Part shown: piece after piece, positions 30,201 through 36,636 of the stretch
How positions within the stretch are numbered: the stretch's first letter is position 1
Layout: every line of letters starts with the position of its first letter
Assembly (NCBI RefSeq): GCF_947498825.1
Contig: NZ_CANMLV010000028.1
Location: 1-55,680 of the forward strand
Reading direction: 5' to 3'
DNA: 55,680 nt
Source of the DNA: an uncultured Cedecea sp.
GTDB taxonomy: Bacteria; Pseudomonadota; Gammaproteobacteria; Enterobacterales; Enterobacteriaceae
Position numbers and translations under genes: made by a program
The notes under the pieces: model-generated
What the model saw: only the letters and a program-made list of their open reading frames with translations
Databases searched by the model: none
What the model was told of the DNA's origin: nothing

Positions 30201-30731
30201 CGTTGGCCTGACACGATTATCTACGGTATTACCGCAGATGCCCGTGAAGTCATTCGCGAAAAGGCGCGGGCGTCAGGTATGTCAGACTGCTTTTTTAAGC
30301 CGATGTCGCTCAGTGTATTGACCGAACTTTTAGGTGATATTTCGACGGTTCCCTCCGTGACCGTTGCTTCTGAGGGAGAAGAGACATCGGATTTACCCGC
30401 TACCCTGTTGGAGGGAGAAAACCTGGATATTTTTCTCTCCCTGCAAATCTCCGTCATTGATGAAGCTCTGCATCAGTTGGCTCGCTGGCATCAGGATAAG
30501 CAAACACCTCTGGGCGAGACGCTTCATAAATTACGTGGCGGCATTCTCCTGTTAGGTATCGCCGATCCTACTGCTTGTTGTGAGCTGCGGGGACAACAAA
30601 CAGACAGTAAAGAGATCCGCCGTCTTGAAACCGAAATTAACCAGCTACGGGATGCGCTAATTCGATGGCAAGAAACGGGACTACAACCGAATAGGACCGT
30701 CCTACAGGACAACACGAAAGCGTCTGTATAG
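27282..30731 (+). CDS. EvgS/BvgS-like hybrid sensor kinase with complete phosphorelay, GTG start
   Basis: A 1149-residue hybrid kinase (EvgS 1197, BvgS 1238). Counting from GTG 27282: signal peptide to about 21; two periplasmic Venus-flytrap (SBP_bac_3) domains at about 52-266 and 284-507; membrane segment about 519-540; PAS about 551-640; HisKA with His669 in SHEIRTP; HATPase with N box near 787, DTGSGID and GSGLGL (847-852); receiver with Asp912-913, Asp956 and Lys1006; C-terminal HPt with His1082 in LHKLRGG. GAGGAG lies seven bases before the GTG, which removes 18 residues of the longer frame and leaves a clean signal peptide. All relay residues are present, so it should be active. The ligand is unknown. 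Confidence 0.9.
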   Translation: MRSISWLLLLIFTFQIGAVQAQEPLKLIARSQELLPDPGLLQEEWRWLRAHRKFRLAVWLPMSPPYDITTGLNDYGGINADFLGLIERSLGIEIDVIRFPDYAAARDALQKGNADFIAQAGDNQLKDGMLLSTPYSINEAVEVINTDSEETELPKRIAVEDSYSDTQVLAHYPNAQRVKFYSSRHAMEALAFRQIDLFYCDEITARYLLSQSNFGNLRIRPSSHPLTGSGFSFAVMPEHKIWVDILNKVLKVVPDSVRVEIHRRWNGGIPLSLSEQQPVFTSLEHKWIRENEHIRVAVAEDNAPVAWFNASGQLRGIIADILTALKLRTGLTFDIQRYPGQQAALMAVKEGKADLVAGGIQDDIWRVDLITTRTWLYNSWVMVGHRTRDEAAIDSTIFSLDGQSPDAWLREQTLGKDTKVTSWRQGLDRVLRKTSDMMAMPLIVANAFLSEKTYSSLHILAGIDIDPMRYSFGASEQSWPLITILNKTMINIPPEDLHALTRGASVGNGLAVIPRPTNLSWPFLAGYGFAGLLLTLAIWYGYRYLRSRLSLQMEKIPFPLFICDPRGVVKRVNRAFCDGLSVSRYSVEGRPLTEILGVDSLTEHSEQRLHYQDRLLRIWRVPLGTRRGYAGGWIDETRQLTFIKKLRRSKRYADEASRAKSDFLITMSHEIRTPVSAIISMLELMRKRADDVQQNTRSIQVVWDAAQSLLLLIGNILDVSRIEAGRLVLRPERVVLRELIEDAALLFEELANQKALTFRLEIDTEIQGDVLADRSRLRQILVNLVGNAIKYTDRGSVVLRFDKIEKESGYLLLGIHVEDTGSGIDKRTLSHIFQPFVQGENSRKVQGSGLGLYICRSLAEMMGGSIDLQSEPGQGTLVTVMLKFLVMPPQTAPAPLRQKEKPKGPLNILVVDDNPAGRMLLIEQLRWLGHHAVDAETLKQVLTSVENNQPDVIFTDCNMPGGDGFTLAGIILARWPDTIIYGITADAREVIREKARASGMSDCFFKPMSLSVLTELLGDISTVPSVTVASEGEETSDLPATLLEGENLDIFLSLQISVIDEALHQLARWHQDKQTPLGETLHKLRGGILLLGIADPTACCELRGQQTDSKEIRRLETEINQLRDALIRWQETGLQPNRTVLQDNTKASV

Positions 30732-30821
30732 TGATGGTATAGCACACTCGATTATTCTTTTTGGACCAGGAAGCAGCAGTGGTATCGAGCCATGCTGTTG
30801 ACATACTCAAGGAGAATATCA

Positions 30822-31253
30822 ATGAAAAAGTTAACGTCTATTTTAGCTGTTGTTGCCACTGTCGGTATGTTCGCGTCATCTTCTGCTTTTGCAATTGAGA
30901 CCTGTGCTCAGAAAGAAGCTGCGTTACAAAAAGAGATCCGTATTGCCCAGCAGTACAACAATACTTATAAAGTTGCATCGCTGAAAAAAGCGTTGTCGCA
31001 GGTTAAAGCGCATTGTACCGACGCAAGCGTTATGGCTGATGCACAAAAGAAAGTTGCTAAGTATGAGAAGAAAGTTGCTGAAAAACGCGATGATATCGCT
31101 GAAATCCAAGCTGACCTGCGAAAAGCACAGGCGAAAGGGAAAACCGATAAAATTGCCAAGTATCAGAAAAAATTAGCTAAAAAGCAGGCTGAATTGCGTG
31201 ACGTTCAGCAAGACTTAAACAAGGCGCGTGCTGGCCTTGCTTCCCTGAAATAA
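30822..31253 (+). CDS. Secreted coiled-coil protein, DUF1090 (YqjC-like)
   Basis: A 143-residue protein. A signal peptide (cleavage after SSAFA, about residue 23) precedes a mature protein that is almost wholly helical and very rich in Lys, Ala and Gln, with heptad-like repeats from about 75 to 140. Two cysteines (in ETCAQKE and AHCTDAS) could form a periplasmic disulfide. This layout fits DUF1090, whose E. coli member YqjC has no settled function. AAGGAG lies seven bases before ATG 30822; the longer frame from 30792 adds ten residues before the signal peptide. It lies 90 bases after the sensor gene and may be one of its targets. Confidence 0.85.
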   Translation: MKKLTSILAVVATVGMFASSSAFAIETCAQKEAALQKEIRIAQQYNNTYKVASLKKALSQVKAHCTDASVMADAQKKVAKYEKKVAEKRDDIAEIQADLRKAQAKGKTDKIAKYQKKLAKKQAELRDVQQDLNKARAGLASLK

Positions 31254-31272
31254 TTTATTAGCTAAGGCCTCT

Positions 31273-31301
31273 GCGCACAAGATGCATTGCATCTTGTGCG
31301 C
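31273..31301. repeat. Perfect 14-base inverted repeat between DUF1090 gene and usher
   Basis: GCGCACAAGATGCA and TGCATCTTGTGCGC are separated by one base. It starts 20 bases after the DUF1090 stop. There is no T tract, so it is a poor intrinsic terminator but could stop exonucleases at the mRNA end. An in-frame ATG (31282) of the usher lies inside it, which argues for the later usher start at 31318. Confidence 0.8.
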
Positions 31302-31317
31302 ATTGCTGTATTTGCAA

Positions 31318-33438
31318 ATGCCTCTACGCATATTAATACTGCTACTGTCCTTTTTAATAAAGACAGCGATATCGAGTGAAAAAACCTGGGTCATATTCAA
31401 CAATCAATATAAAGGTGCTATCGCGCTTGATATTCAGGATGGGGTTCCTTGCCTGACGCGTCCTCTGCTTCAAGAGTGGGGAGTGCGCGATGTTGTGCTC
31501 GATAAACTTCAGTGGGATGCCAGCGCCTGCCTTACCTCGGGTGCCGCTGAAGCGTTTTTCTTTCAATACTGGTACCGTCCCCACGCACATTTGCTGACCT
31601 TACTCTTTCCTGAAGATGCTATCAGCCCACAACAAAATGGCATCAGCACTAGCCGCTGGGATGACGGTATCAATGCACTGTTTAGTAACTACCGCTTGGA
31701 TATTAACAAAGAGAATGCCCGTTATTCTGGTGATGATAGCGGTACAGAAATGCAACTGGATCTCGATAATGGTGTCAACGTTGGACCCTGGCGACTACGC
31801 TATCAAAACACCTTCTGGCGAGAAAAAGACGGTAATCGTGGCTCTTACAGTGGCACTGTATCACTGTGGCGTAATTTCACATCCCTGCGTTCAAAGCTCA
31901 CCATCGGCGATGGCTATACCAACGGTACTCTGTTTGACAGCATTCCCATGCGCGGTATATCTCTGGCCAGTAATGAGGCGATGTATCCTGATAGCTGGCG
32001 GCCTTATGCGCCCGTTATTAACGGTTATGCACGTAGTGAGGCTGAGGTGACTATCCATCAGAATGGTGAGCGTGTTTATCGGATCCATGTTCCGCCAGGC
32101 CCCTTCATTTTGCGCAATTTCTATCCTCCTGATGCCGAGGGGAATCTTGAGCTGACTATCCAGGAGAGTGACGGTACAGAGCGTACCCGGCAGTTACCCT
32201 ATTCAATTATGCCTAACATGGTTGGGCATGGCTATTCCCGCTACGAGTTAACTGCCGGCCACTACAAAGCTGCCCGTTTTGATGAAAAAGAACGTCCACG
32301 CTTTTGGCAAGGCACGATTGCCAGCGGTATTTTATCGAACACCACACTCTTCGGCGGCGTGCAACTAGCCGATAACTATCATAGTGGGGTGATAGGACTG
32401 GGCAGAAATATGGGGAAATGGGGAGCTGTGTCACTGGATATGAGTCGGGCCAGTTACACACAGCAAAATGACAGATATCGCGGCAGTGTCTGGCGGTTAC
32501 GTTATGCCAAGGCCTTCTTTCGTACCGAAACAAGCTTGAATGCTCAGCTTCAGTGGTATCGGCGTGGTAGTCGATATCGTTCACTTGAGGAAAAACTGGA
32601 ACAGTCACAGTGGCAGGCATTCGGTCTTGAGGATGATACAACTGACCGGAGCATGAGAGGTCGGGTTGAGCTGACCCAGAATTTTGGCTCCGACTCCAGT
32701 CTGAGTCTGTCATGGAACTGGCTTAAATCACGCAGAGCCGCACACAATCGAAACAGTGTATCACTCAGCATGAACACTGGCTGGAATGAGCTAGACCTGT
32801 CGCTTTATGCTGAATACGAGCGCGGTGGTGGCTGGCCAAAAGAGAGCACTCTGGGGATCAATGTCAGCATTCCTTTCAGTATTGCAGGTTACAACAGTAA
32901 TATTGCCCTGAACTCCGATCTGGCTAATCGAGATAACAATGATCATGAGGTCAATATTTATGGTTCGGCGCTCGATGATCTTCGCCTGCGCTATGATGCC
33001 AGACTGGGGCATGTTGAACACGGGGATGACAATTTTTCCGCCAGCCTTGGGTATCAATATAACGCGGGTGAGGTGAATGTGGGCATGAACCAGAGCGGTA
33101 AGTGGCACAACTACCATGCGGATATGAGTGGTAGCATCGTGCTACATGATGAAGGTTTTGCTCTCGGACAAATGCTCGGCAGCACCTCCGCATTGGTTCA
33201 GGTGCCGGATACGCCTGGCGTCGCTTTTTACAATCAGTTTGGCTCCACAACAGATAGCAGTGGTAATCTGTTGGTGAGTTATATGACGCCATGGCGTGTT
33301 AATGATGTTACTACCGACAGCTTCAGTTTGCCTGAGGACGTATGTCTGGACGTGGAAGAGATAGAAACAGTCCCGACTGAAGGCGCGATCGTTAGCTTAC
33401 GTTTTCCCGTCAATCGCACGACCAAATGTGCTCCCTGA
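31318..33438 (+). CDS. Orphan fimbrial usher (FimD/PapC family), truncated at both ends
   Basis: A 706-residue outer-membrane usher relative (FimD about 850). A signal peptide (to about residue 20) is followed by only the end of the N-terminal domain (GVPCLTRPLLQEWGV); the leading strand and tail that catch chaperone-subunit complexes are missing. The beta-barrel and plug follow well: LTIGDGYTNGTLFDSIPMRG, ARSEAEVTIHQNGERVY, VPPGPFILRNFY, GHGYSRYELTAGHYK. The frame stops at TGA after GAIVSLRFPV, before the C-terminal plug-like domains. No ribosome site fits either 31318 or 31282. No chaperone or pilin gene is nearby. Probably a decaying gene, less likely a specialised short usher. Confidence 0.8.
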   Translation: MPLRILILLLSFLIKTAISSEKTWVIFNNQYKGAIALDIQDGVPCLTRPLLQEWGVRDVVLDKLQWDASACLTSGAAEAFFFQYWYRPHAHLLTLLFPEDAISPQQNGISTSRWDDGINALFSNYRLDINKENARYSGDDSGTEMQLDLDNGVNVGPWRLRYQNTFWREKDGNRGSYSGTVSLWRNFTSLRSKLTIGDGYTNGTLFDSIPMRGISLASNEAMYPDSWRPYAPVINGYARSEAEVTIHQNGERVYRIHVPPGPFILRNFYPPDAEGNLELTIQESDGTERTRQLPYSIMPNMVGHGYSRYELTAGHYKAARFDEKERPRFWQGTIASGILSNTTLFGGVQLADNYHSGVIGLGRNMGKWGAVSLDMSRASYTQQNDRYRGSVWRLRYAKAFFRTETSLNAQLQWYRRGSRYRSLEEKLEQSQWQAFGLEDDTTDRSMRGRVELTQNFGSDSSLSLSWNWLKSRRAAHNRNSVSLSMNTGWNELDLSLYAEYERGGGWPKESTLGINVSIPFSIAGYNSNIALNSDLANRDNNDHEVNIYGSALDDLRLRYDARLGHVEHGDDNFSASLGYQYNAGEVNVGMNQSGKWHNYHADMSGSIVLHDEGFALGQMLGSTSALVQVPDTPGVAFYNQFGSTTDSSGNLLVSYMTPWRVNDVTTDSFSLPEDVCLDVEEIETVPTEGAIVSLRFPVNRTTKCAP

Positions 33439-33561
33439 TATTCTGGGATCCCCCTCGGCTTCGTTAACGAGGAGGATCTTCCGGGAAGCCATATTTTTAC
33501 CCGTGCAGAGGCTGTGGCACGAATTGACTCACTCTGGACATGTAGTGCTAAGTTTCGCTTC
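33439..33561 (+). pseudogene. In-frame remnant of the usher C-terminal domain beyond the TGA
   Basis: After the TGA at 33436-33438 the same frame stays open for 72 codons. The first 41 read like a shortened usher C-terminal domain: GIPLGF and VNEED recall the family's PLPFGA region, and CSAKFRF recalls the usual C-x-A-x-F ending. The stretch is about half the normal length, so a deletion as well as a nonsense change is likely. It ends over the last bases of dlhH on the other strand. Arms at 33447-33457 and 33468-33478 also form a hairpin that could end transcription. Confidence 0.5.
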
Positions 33562-34375
33562 TGTTACTCGTCCCAAAACGGGCAAACCATTCCAGCATGC
33601 GCTGCCAGCCATCCTGCGCCGACTCTGCGTGATAACTTGGGCGGTAATCGGCATTAAAGGCATGGCCCGCATCAGGATAAACAATGATTTCTGCTGTCGC
33701 ATTCGCGGCACGCAATGCCTGACGCATCATCTCAATACTGTCCATAGGAATACTGGCGTCTTGCTCACCGTAAAGCCCTAACACCGGAGCATTAAGATGG
33801 GTGGCAATATCAACAGGATGGTGTGGAGAATTCAGCGTTTTTCTGGCAATCAATTTCCCATACCATGCCGCCGCGGCTTTTAGCTGTGGATTATGCGCGG
33901 CATAGAGCCAGGCAATCCTTCCACCCCAGCAAAAACCGGTGACCATAAGGCGATGGGCATCTCCCCCATGGCGCGATGCCCAGCTGGCAACATGATCAAG
34001 GTCGGCCAGCACCTCAGCGTCAGGCACTTTAGCCACGACCTCATTCAGTAATGTTTCTATATCAGAATAGCTTTGCGGGTCGCCGTGGCGGAAATAGAGC
34101 TCCGGCGCGATAGCCAGATATCCCTGTCCAGCAAGGCGGTGACAGAGCTCACGGATATGCTCATTTACGCCAAATATTTCCTGAATGACTATCACAATCG
34201 GTAGCGCGCTTGACGCATTTTTGGGTCTTGCATAATAAGCAGGCATATTGTCACCCTGCGTCTGGATCGTTTTTTCACCTGATAAGATGACATCTTCCTT
34301 GGTATGTACCACAGTTGAAGACAGGGAAAGTGGATTTGCTGCTAATATTTCCGGTGTCACTTGTTTTTGTGCCAT
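33548..34375 (-). CDS. dlhH: Dienelactone hydrolase family protein DlhH (YsgA)
   Basis: A 275-residue alpha/beta hydrolase (E. coli YsgA 271). The catalytic triad is seen as Cys in TGFCWGGR, Asp in YGEQDASIP and His in PDAGHAFN. The physiological substrate of the enterobacterial members is unsettled. I start at ATG 34375 (MAQKQ), with GGGAG six bases before it; a TTG at 34387 would add four residues. Its 3' end meets the usher remnant head on, and its 5' end faces udp, so it marks the right border of the accessory block. Confidence 0.94.
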   Translation of the reverse strand: MAQKQVTPEILAANPLSLSSTVVHTKEDVILSGEKTIQTQGDNMPAYYARPKNASSALPIVIVIQEIFGVNEHIRELCHRLAGQGYLAIAPELYFRHGDPQSYSDIETLLNEVVAKVPDAEVLADLDHVASWASRHGGDAHRLMVTGFCWGGRIAWLYAAHNPQLKAAAAWYGKLIARKTLNSPHHPVDIATHLNAPVLGLYGEQDASIPMDSIEMMRQALRAANATAEIIVYPDAGHAFNADYRPSYHAESAQDGWQRMLEWFARFGTSNRSET

Positions 34376-34487
34376 GGTGTCTCCCAAAGCTTGGACGCAG
34401 TTTGAAAACCCGAATCAGGATTAGTAGCAAATTTGACGAGGAAAAGGCGCTATCGATGTTTAATTATTAAGCCGAATAACCTTGAGT

Positions 34488-34555
34488 TGTGATTTGTGTC
34501 TCATTTTTAGGTATATGTAATGCAATATGTTTCATTCAAAGTGATTTTCATCACG
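34488..34555 (+). promoter_or_regulatory. Paired CRP sites upstream of udp (CytR-type promoter)
   Basis: TGTGATTTGTGTCTCA (34488-34503) and AGTGATTTTCATCACG (34540-34555) each fit TGTGA-N6-TCACA. Their centres are 52 bases apart, the spacing seen at CRP/CytR-controlled promoters such as E. coli udp and deoP2, where CytR binds between two CRP dimers. The second site and a possible -10 (TAATAC, 34582-34587) agree with a class II layout. CytR binding is inferred from the spacing. Confidence 0.75.
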
Positions 34556-34626
34556 TAATTATCTGCAGGGGTCAGGTAAAGTAATACTTTGCTTCTCCTG
34601 AAGCTTACTCTACAGAGGAGTTTGTT

Positions 34627-35388
34627 ATGTCTAAGTCTGATGTTTTCCATCTCGGTCTGATTAAAAGTGATCTTCAGGGCGCGACCCTTGCCATTGTCCC
34701 GGGAGATCCGGAGCGCGTGGAGAGAATTGCATCGCTGATGGATAATCCAGTCAAACTGGCCTCTCACCGTGAATTTACAACCTGGCGTGCGGAACTGGAT
34801 GGCAAAGCCGTTATCGTTTGTTCCACCGGGATCGGCGGTCCTTCTACCTCGATTGCTGTTGAAGAGCTGGCACAATTAGGCATTCGAACCTTCTTGCGTA
34901 TAGGCACTACCGGTGCAATTCAACCGCATATTAATGTTGGTGATGTGCTGGTCACCACGGGTTCTGTTCGTCTGGACGGTGCCAGTCTGCACTTTGCGCC
35001 AATGGAATATCCGGCAGTTGCTGACTTCGCCTGCACCACCGCTCTGGTAGAAGCGGCGAAAGAAATGGGTGCTACCACCCATATTGGTGTTACCGCTTCT
35101 TCTGATACCTTCTATCCGGGCCAGGAGCGTTATGACACTTTCTCCGGGCGCGTTGTGAGCCGCTTTAAAAATTCAATGGAAGAATGGCAGCAACTGGGCG
35201 TGATGAACTATGAAATGGAATCAGCAACGCTGCTGACCATGTGTGCAAGTCAAGGCTTACGTGCCGGGATGGTTGCCGGGGTGATTGTTAACCGTACCCA
35301 GCAAGAGATCCCGAATGCTGAAACGATGAAGAAAACCGAAAGCCATGCAGTAAAAATCGTTGTTGAAGCTGCTCGTCGCCTGATGTAA
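34627..35388 (+). CDS. udp: Uridine phosphorylase
   Basis: A 253-residue enzyme, equal to E. coli Udp, that splits uridine with phosphate into uracil and ribose-1-phosphate for nucleoside salvage. Phosphate-binding motifs VPGDPERV and [18 protein letters not shown], and the nucleoside-binding [11 protein letters not shown] and [13 protein letters not shown] are intact. AGAGGAG lies seven bases before the ATG. Confidence 0.98.
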   Translation: MSKSDVFHLGLIKSDLQGATLAIVPGDPERVERIASLMDNPVKLASHREFTTWRAELDGKAVIVCSTGIGGPSTSIAVEELAQLGIRTFLRIGTTGAIQPHINVGDVLVTTGSVRLDGASLHFAPMEYPAVADFACTTALVEAAKEMGATTHIGVTASSDTFYPGQERYDTFSGRVVSRFKNSMEEWQQLGVMNYEMESATLLTMCASQGLRAGMVAGVIVNRTQQEIPNAETMKKTESHAVKIVVEAARRLM

Positions 35389-35401
35389 CGAACAGATATC
35401 A

Positions 35402-35426
35402 GAGGGAAAAACGTGATTTTTCCCTC
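35402..35426. terminator. Bidirectional terminator between udp and the GNAT gene
   Basis: GAGGGAAAAA (35402-35411) and TTTTTCCCTC (35417-35426) pair perfectly around a five-base loop. The A and T runs lie inside the arms, so it can work for udp and for the convergent acetyltransferase gene. Confidence 0.8.
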
Positions 35427-35435
35427 ATGATGTTT

Positions 35436-35960
35436 TTAGAGTCTTTGATACATATAAGTGGTCGAGTGTTTTGCCTGGCCATTTGAGTCCCAGGCATAAT
35501 CCGGGATGATTCCTGCAACCTCAAATCCCAAAGAAGCATAAAGTGGTTCAGCCACATCACCTGTTTTAGTATCCAGGGTGACAAGTGTTTTACCCAGCAA
35601 GCGTGCTTGTTCAAGCGCATGATTCATCAGCGAACGGCCAATCCCTAGCCTGCGTGCTCGTGGATGTACAATCATTTTCGCCACTTCACAGCGGTGGGGT
35701 TGATTAGGCGGCATATCCGTGATCAACTGAACAGTTCCCAGTAACTCGTCACCACGTAAGGCCCCAAACAGGAGCCTGTTCCCGGCCATGACTTCCGGAA
35801 GAACACTTTTCGACCAGAACAGACTCGCCTCATCGTAAGAAAACGGTAGCATAAAACTGATGGATGCCCCATCGGCGACACTGTCAGCCAAAATCTGTGA
35901 CAGTGCCTTCTGTTGCTGTTCTGACACGCAGGCATCAAGTTTAATAATACGTATTTCCAT
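35436..35960 (-). CDS. GNAT-family N-acetyltransferase
   Basis: A 174-residue GNAT acetyltransferase. The acetyl-CoA pyrophosphate-binding motif A is VAKMIVHPRARRLGIGRSLM (R-x-x-G-x-G type, about 92-112), followed by the motif B helix and LYASLGFEVAG. The substrate is unknown. It follows the XRE-cupin regulator gene by 11 bases and is clearly co-transcribed, so it is the likely target of that regulator. The pair is not part of the E. coli udp-rmuC interval. Confidence 0.88.
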   Translation of the reverse strand: MEIRIIKLDACVSEQQQKALSQILADSVADGASISFMLPFSYDEASLFWSKSVLPEVMAGNRLLFGALRGDELLGTVQLITDMPPNQPHRCEVAKMIVHPRARRLGIGRSLMNHALEQARLLGKTLVTLDTKTGDVAEPLYASLGFEVAGIIPDYAWDSNGQAKHSTTYMYQRL

Positions 35961-35971
35961 GCTGTTATGCC

Positions 35972-36520
35972 TCAGGTCATTGCAATGATGTAGTGTGCGG
36001 GCAGCGAGCCAGTTTCAAATGATGATGCACCGCGTAGCCGATAGCGCAGACAGTCGCCTGCGTTCAGAGCATACTTAATGCCGTCAACTGTGATGGCGAG
36101 CGCTCCTGACAAAAGGGTTAGATGGTGTTCATGGTTCGGGAGTGCCGGATTATCGTAGGCAATATGCTGATGAGGCTCGATAGTGCATTCGATCATTTCA
36201 AGCTTAAGCCTTCCACTGGGAGGCGAAAGTGACCGCCGGGTGAACCCATGGCTGGTATCCGTCCAGATACTCTGATCATCCCGACAAAGCAGCGGAGGAA
36301 AGTCAGGATCGAGCGGTGCCAGTAATTGTGAAAGCGGCAACGCCAGCGAGGATGCCAAATGGCCGAGCGTTTCTGCTGTCGGGCTGACATCCCCATTTTC
36401 AATGCGTGAAAGTGTCGCCCGGCTGATGCCGCAGCTATCGGCGAGTTCCTGTAATTTCAGTCCACGATCCGTGCGTAACTTGCGTAGATGATCGGCAAGC
36501 GCCTGGTTTTGATTTATCAT
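35972..36520 (-). CDS. XRE-family regulator with C-terminal cupin
   Basis: A 182-residue regulator. An XRE helix-turn-helix (about 9-63: LRKLRTDRGLKLQELADSCG, then ISRATLSRIENGDVSP) precedes a small cupin domain (HEHHLTLLSGALAITVDG, NAGDCLRYR) that usually binds a small ligand. It leads the two-gene operon with the acetyltransferase. I start at 36520 (MINQNQ), which has GAG seven bases before it; an ATG at 36532 adds four residues but lies inside one of the operator-like repeats. Divergent from rmuC. Confidence 0.88.
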   Translation of the reverse strand: MINQNQALADHLRKLRTDRGLKLQELADSCGISRATLSRIENGDVSPTAETLGHLASSLALPLSQLLAPLDPDFPPLLCRDDQSIWTDTSHGFTRRSLSPPSGRLKLEMIECTIEPHQHIAYDNPALPNHEHHLTLLSGALAITVDGIKYALNAGDCLRYRLRGASSFETGSLPAHYIIAMT

Positions 36521-36523
36521 TTT

Positions 36524-36580
36524 GTTTCTCATATAGGGGACTATTTCTCATATTTGAGATATTATCCCATATATGAGAAA
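36524..36580. promoter_or_regulatory. Operator-like repeats between the XRE gene and rmuC
   Basis: The decamer TTTCTCATAT occurs at 36524-36533 and 36544-36553, exactly 20 bases apart (two helical turns), and once inverted at 36571-36580. ATTTGAGATA (36552-36561) adds a partial copy, making CTCATATTTGAG a small palindrome. This is a good candidate for autoregulation by the XRE-cupin protein; it might also affect rmuC. Confidence 0.6.
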
Positions 36581-36636
36581 TATCAATGAATTTTGACCTG
36601 TGGTTGTGAGTCAGAGATGAGATAACAGGAGCTTAC

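Noticed and set aside
26213-33561. Prophage, insertion sequence or integrative element as the source of the accessory block
   Set aside because: No transposase, integrase, tRNA attachment site or flanking direct repeats were seen; the method of entry remains open.
33428-33781. 117-codon plus-strand frame over the dlhH 3' end
   Set aside because: Mostly antisense to dlhH; it is not the usher frame and shows no usher features.
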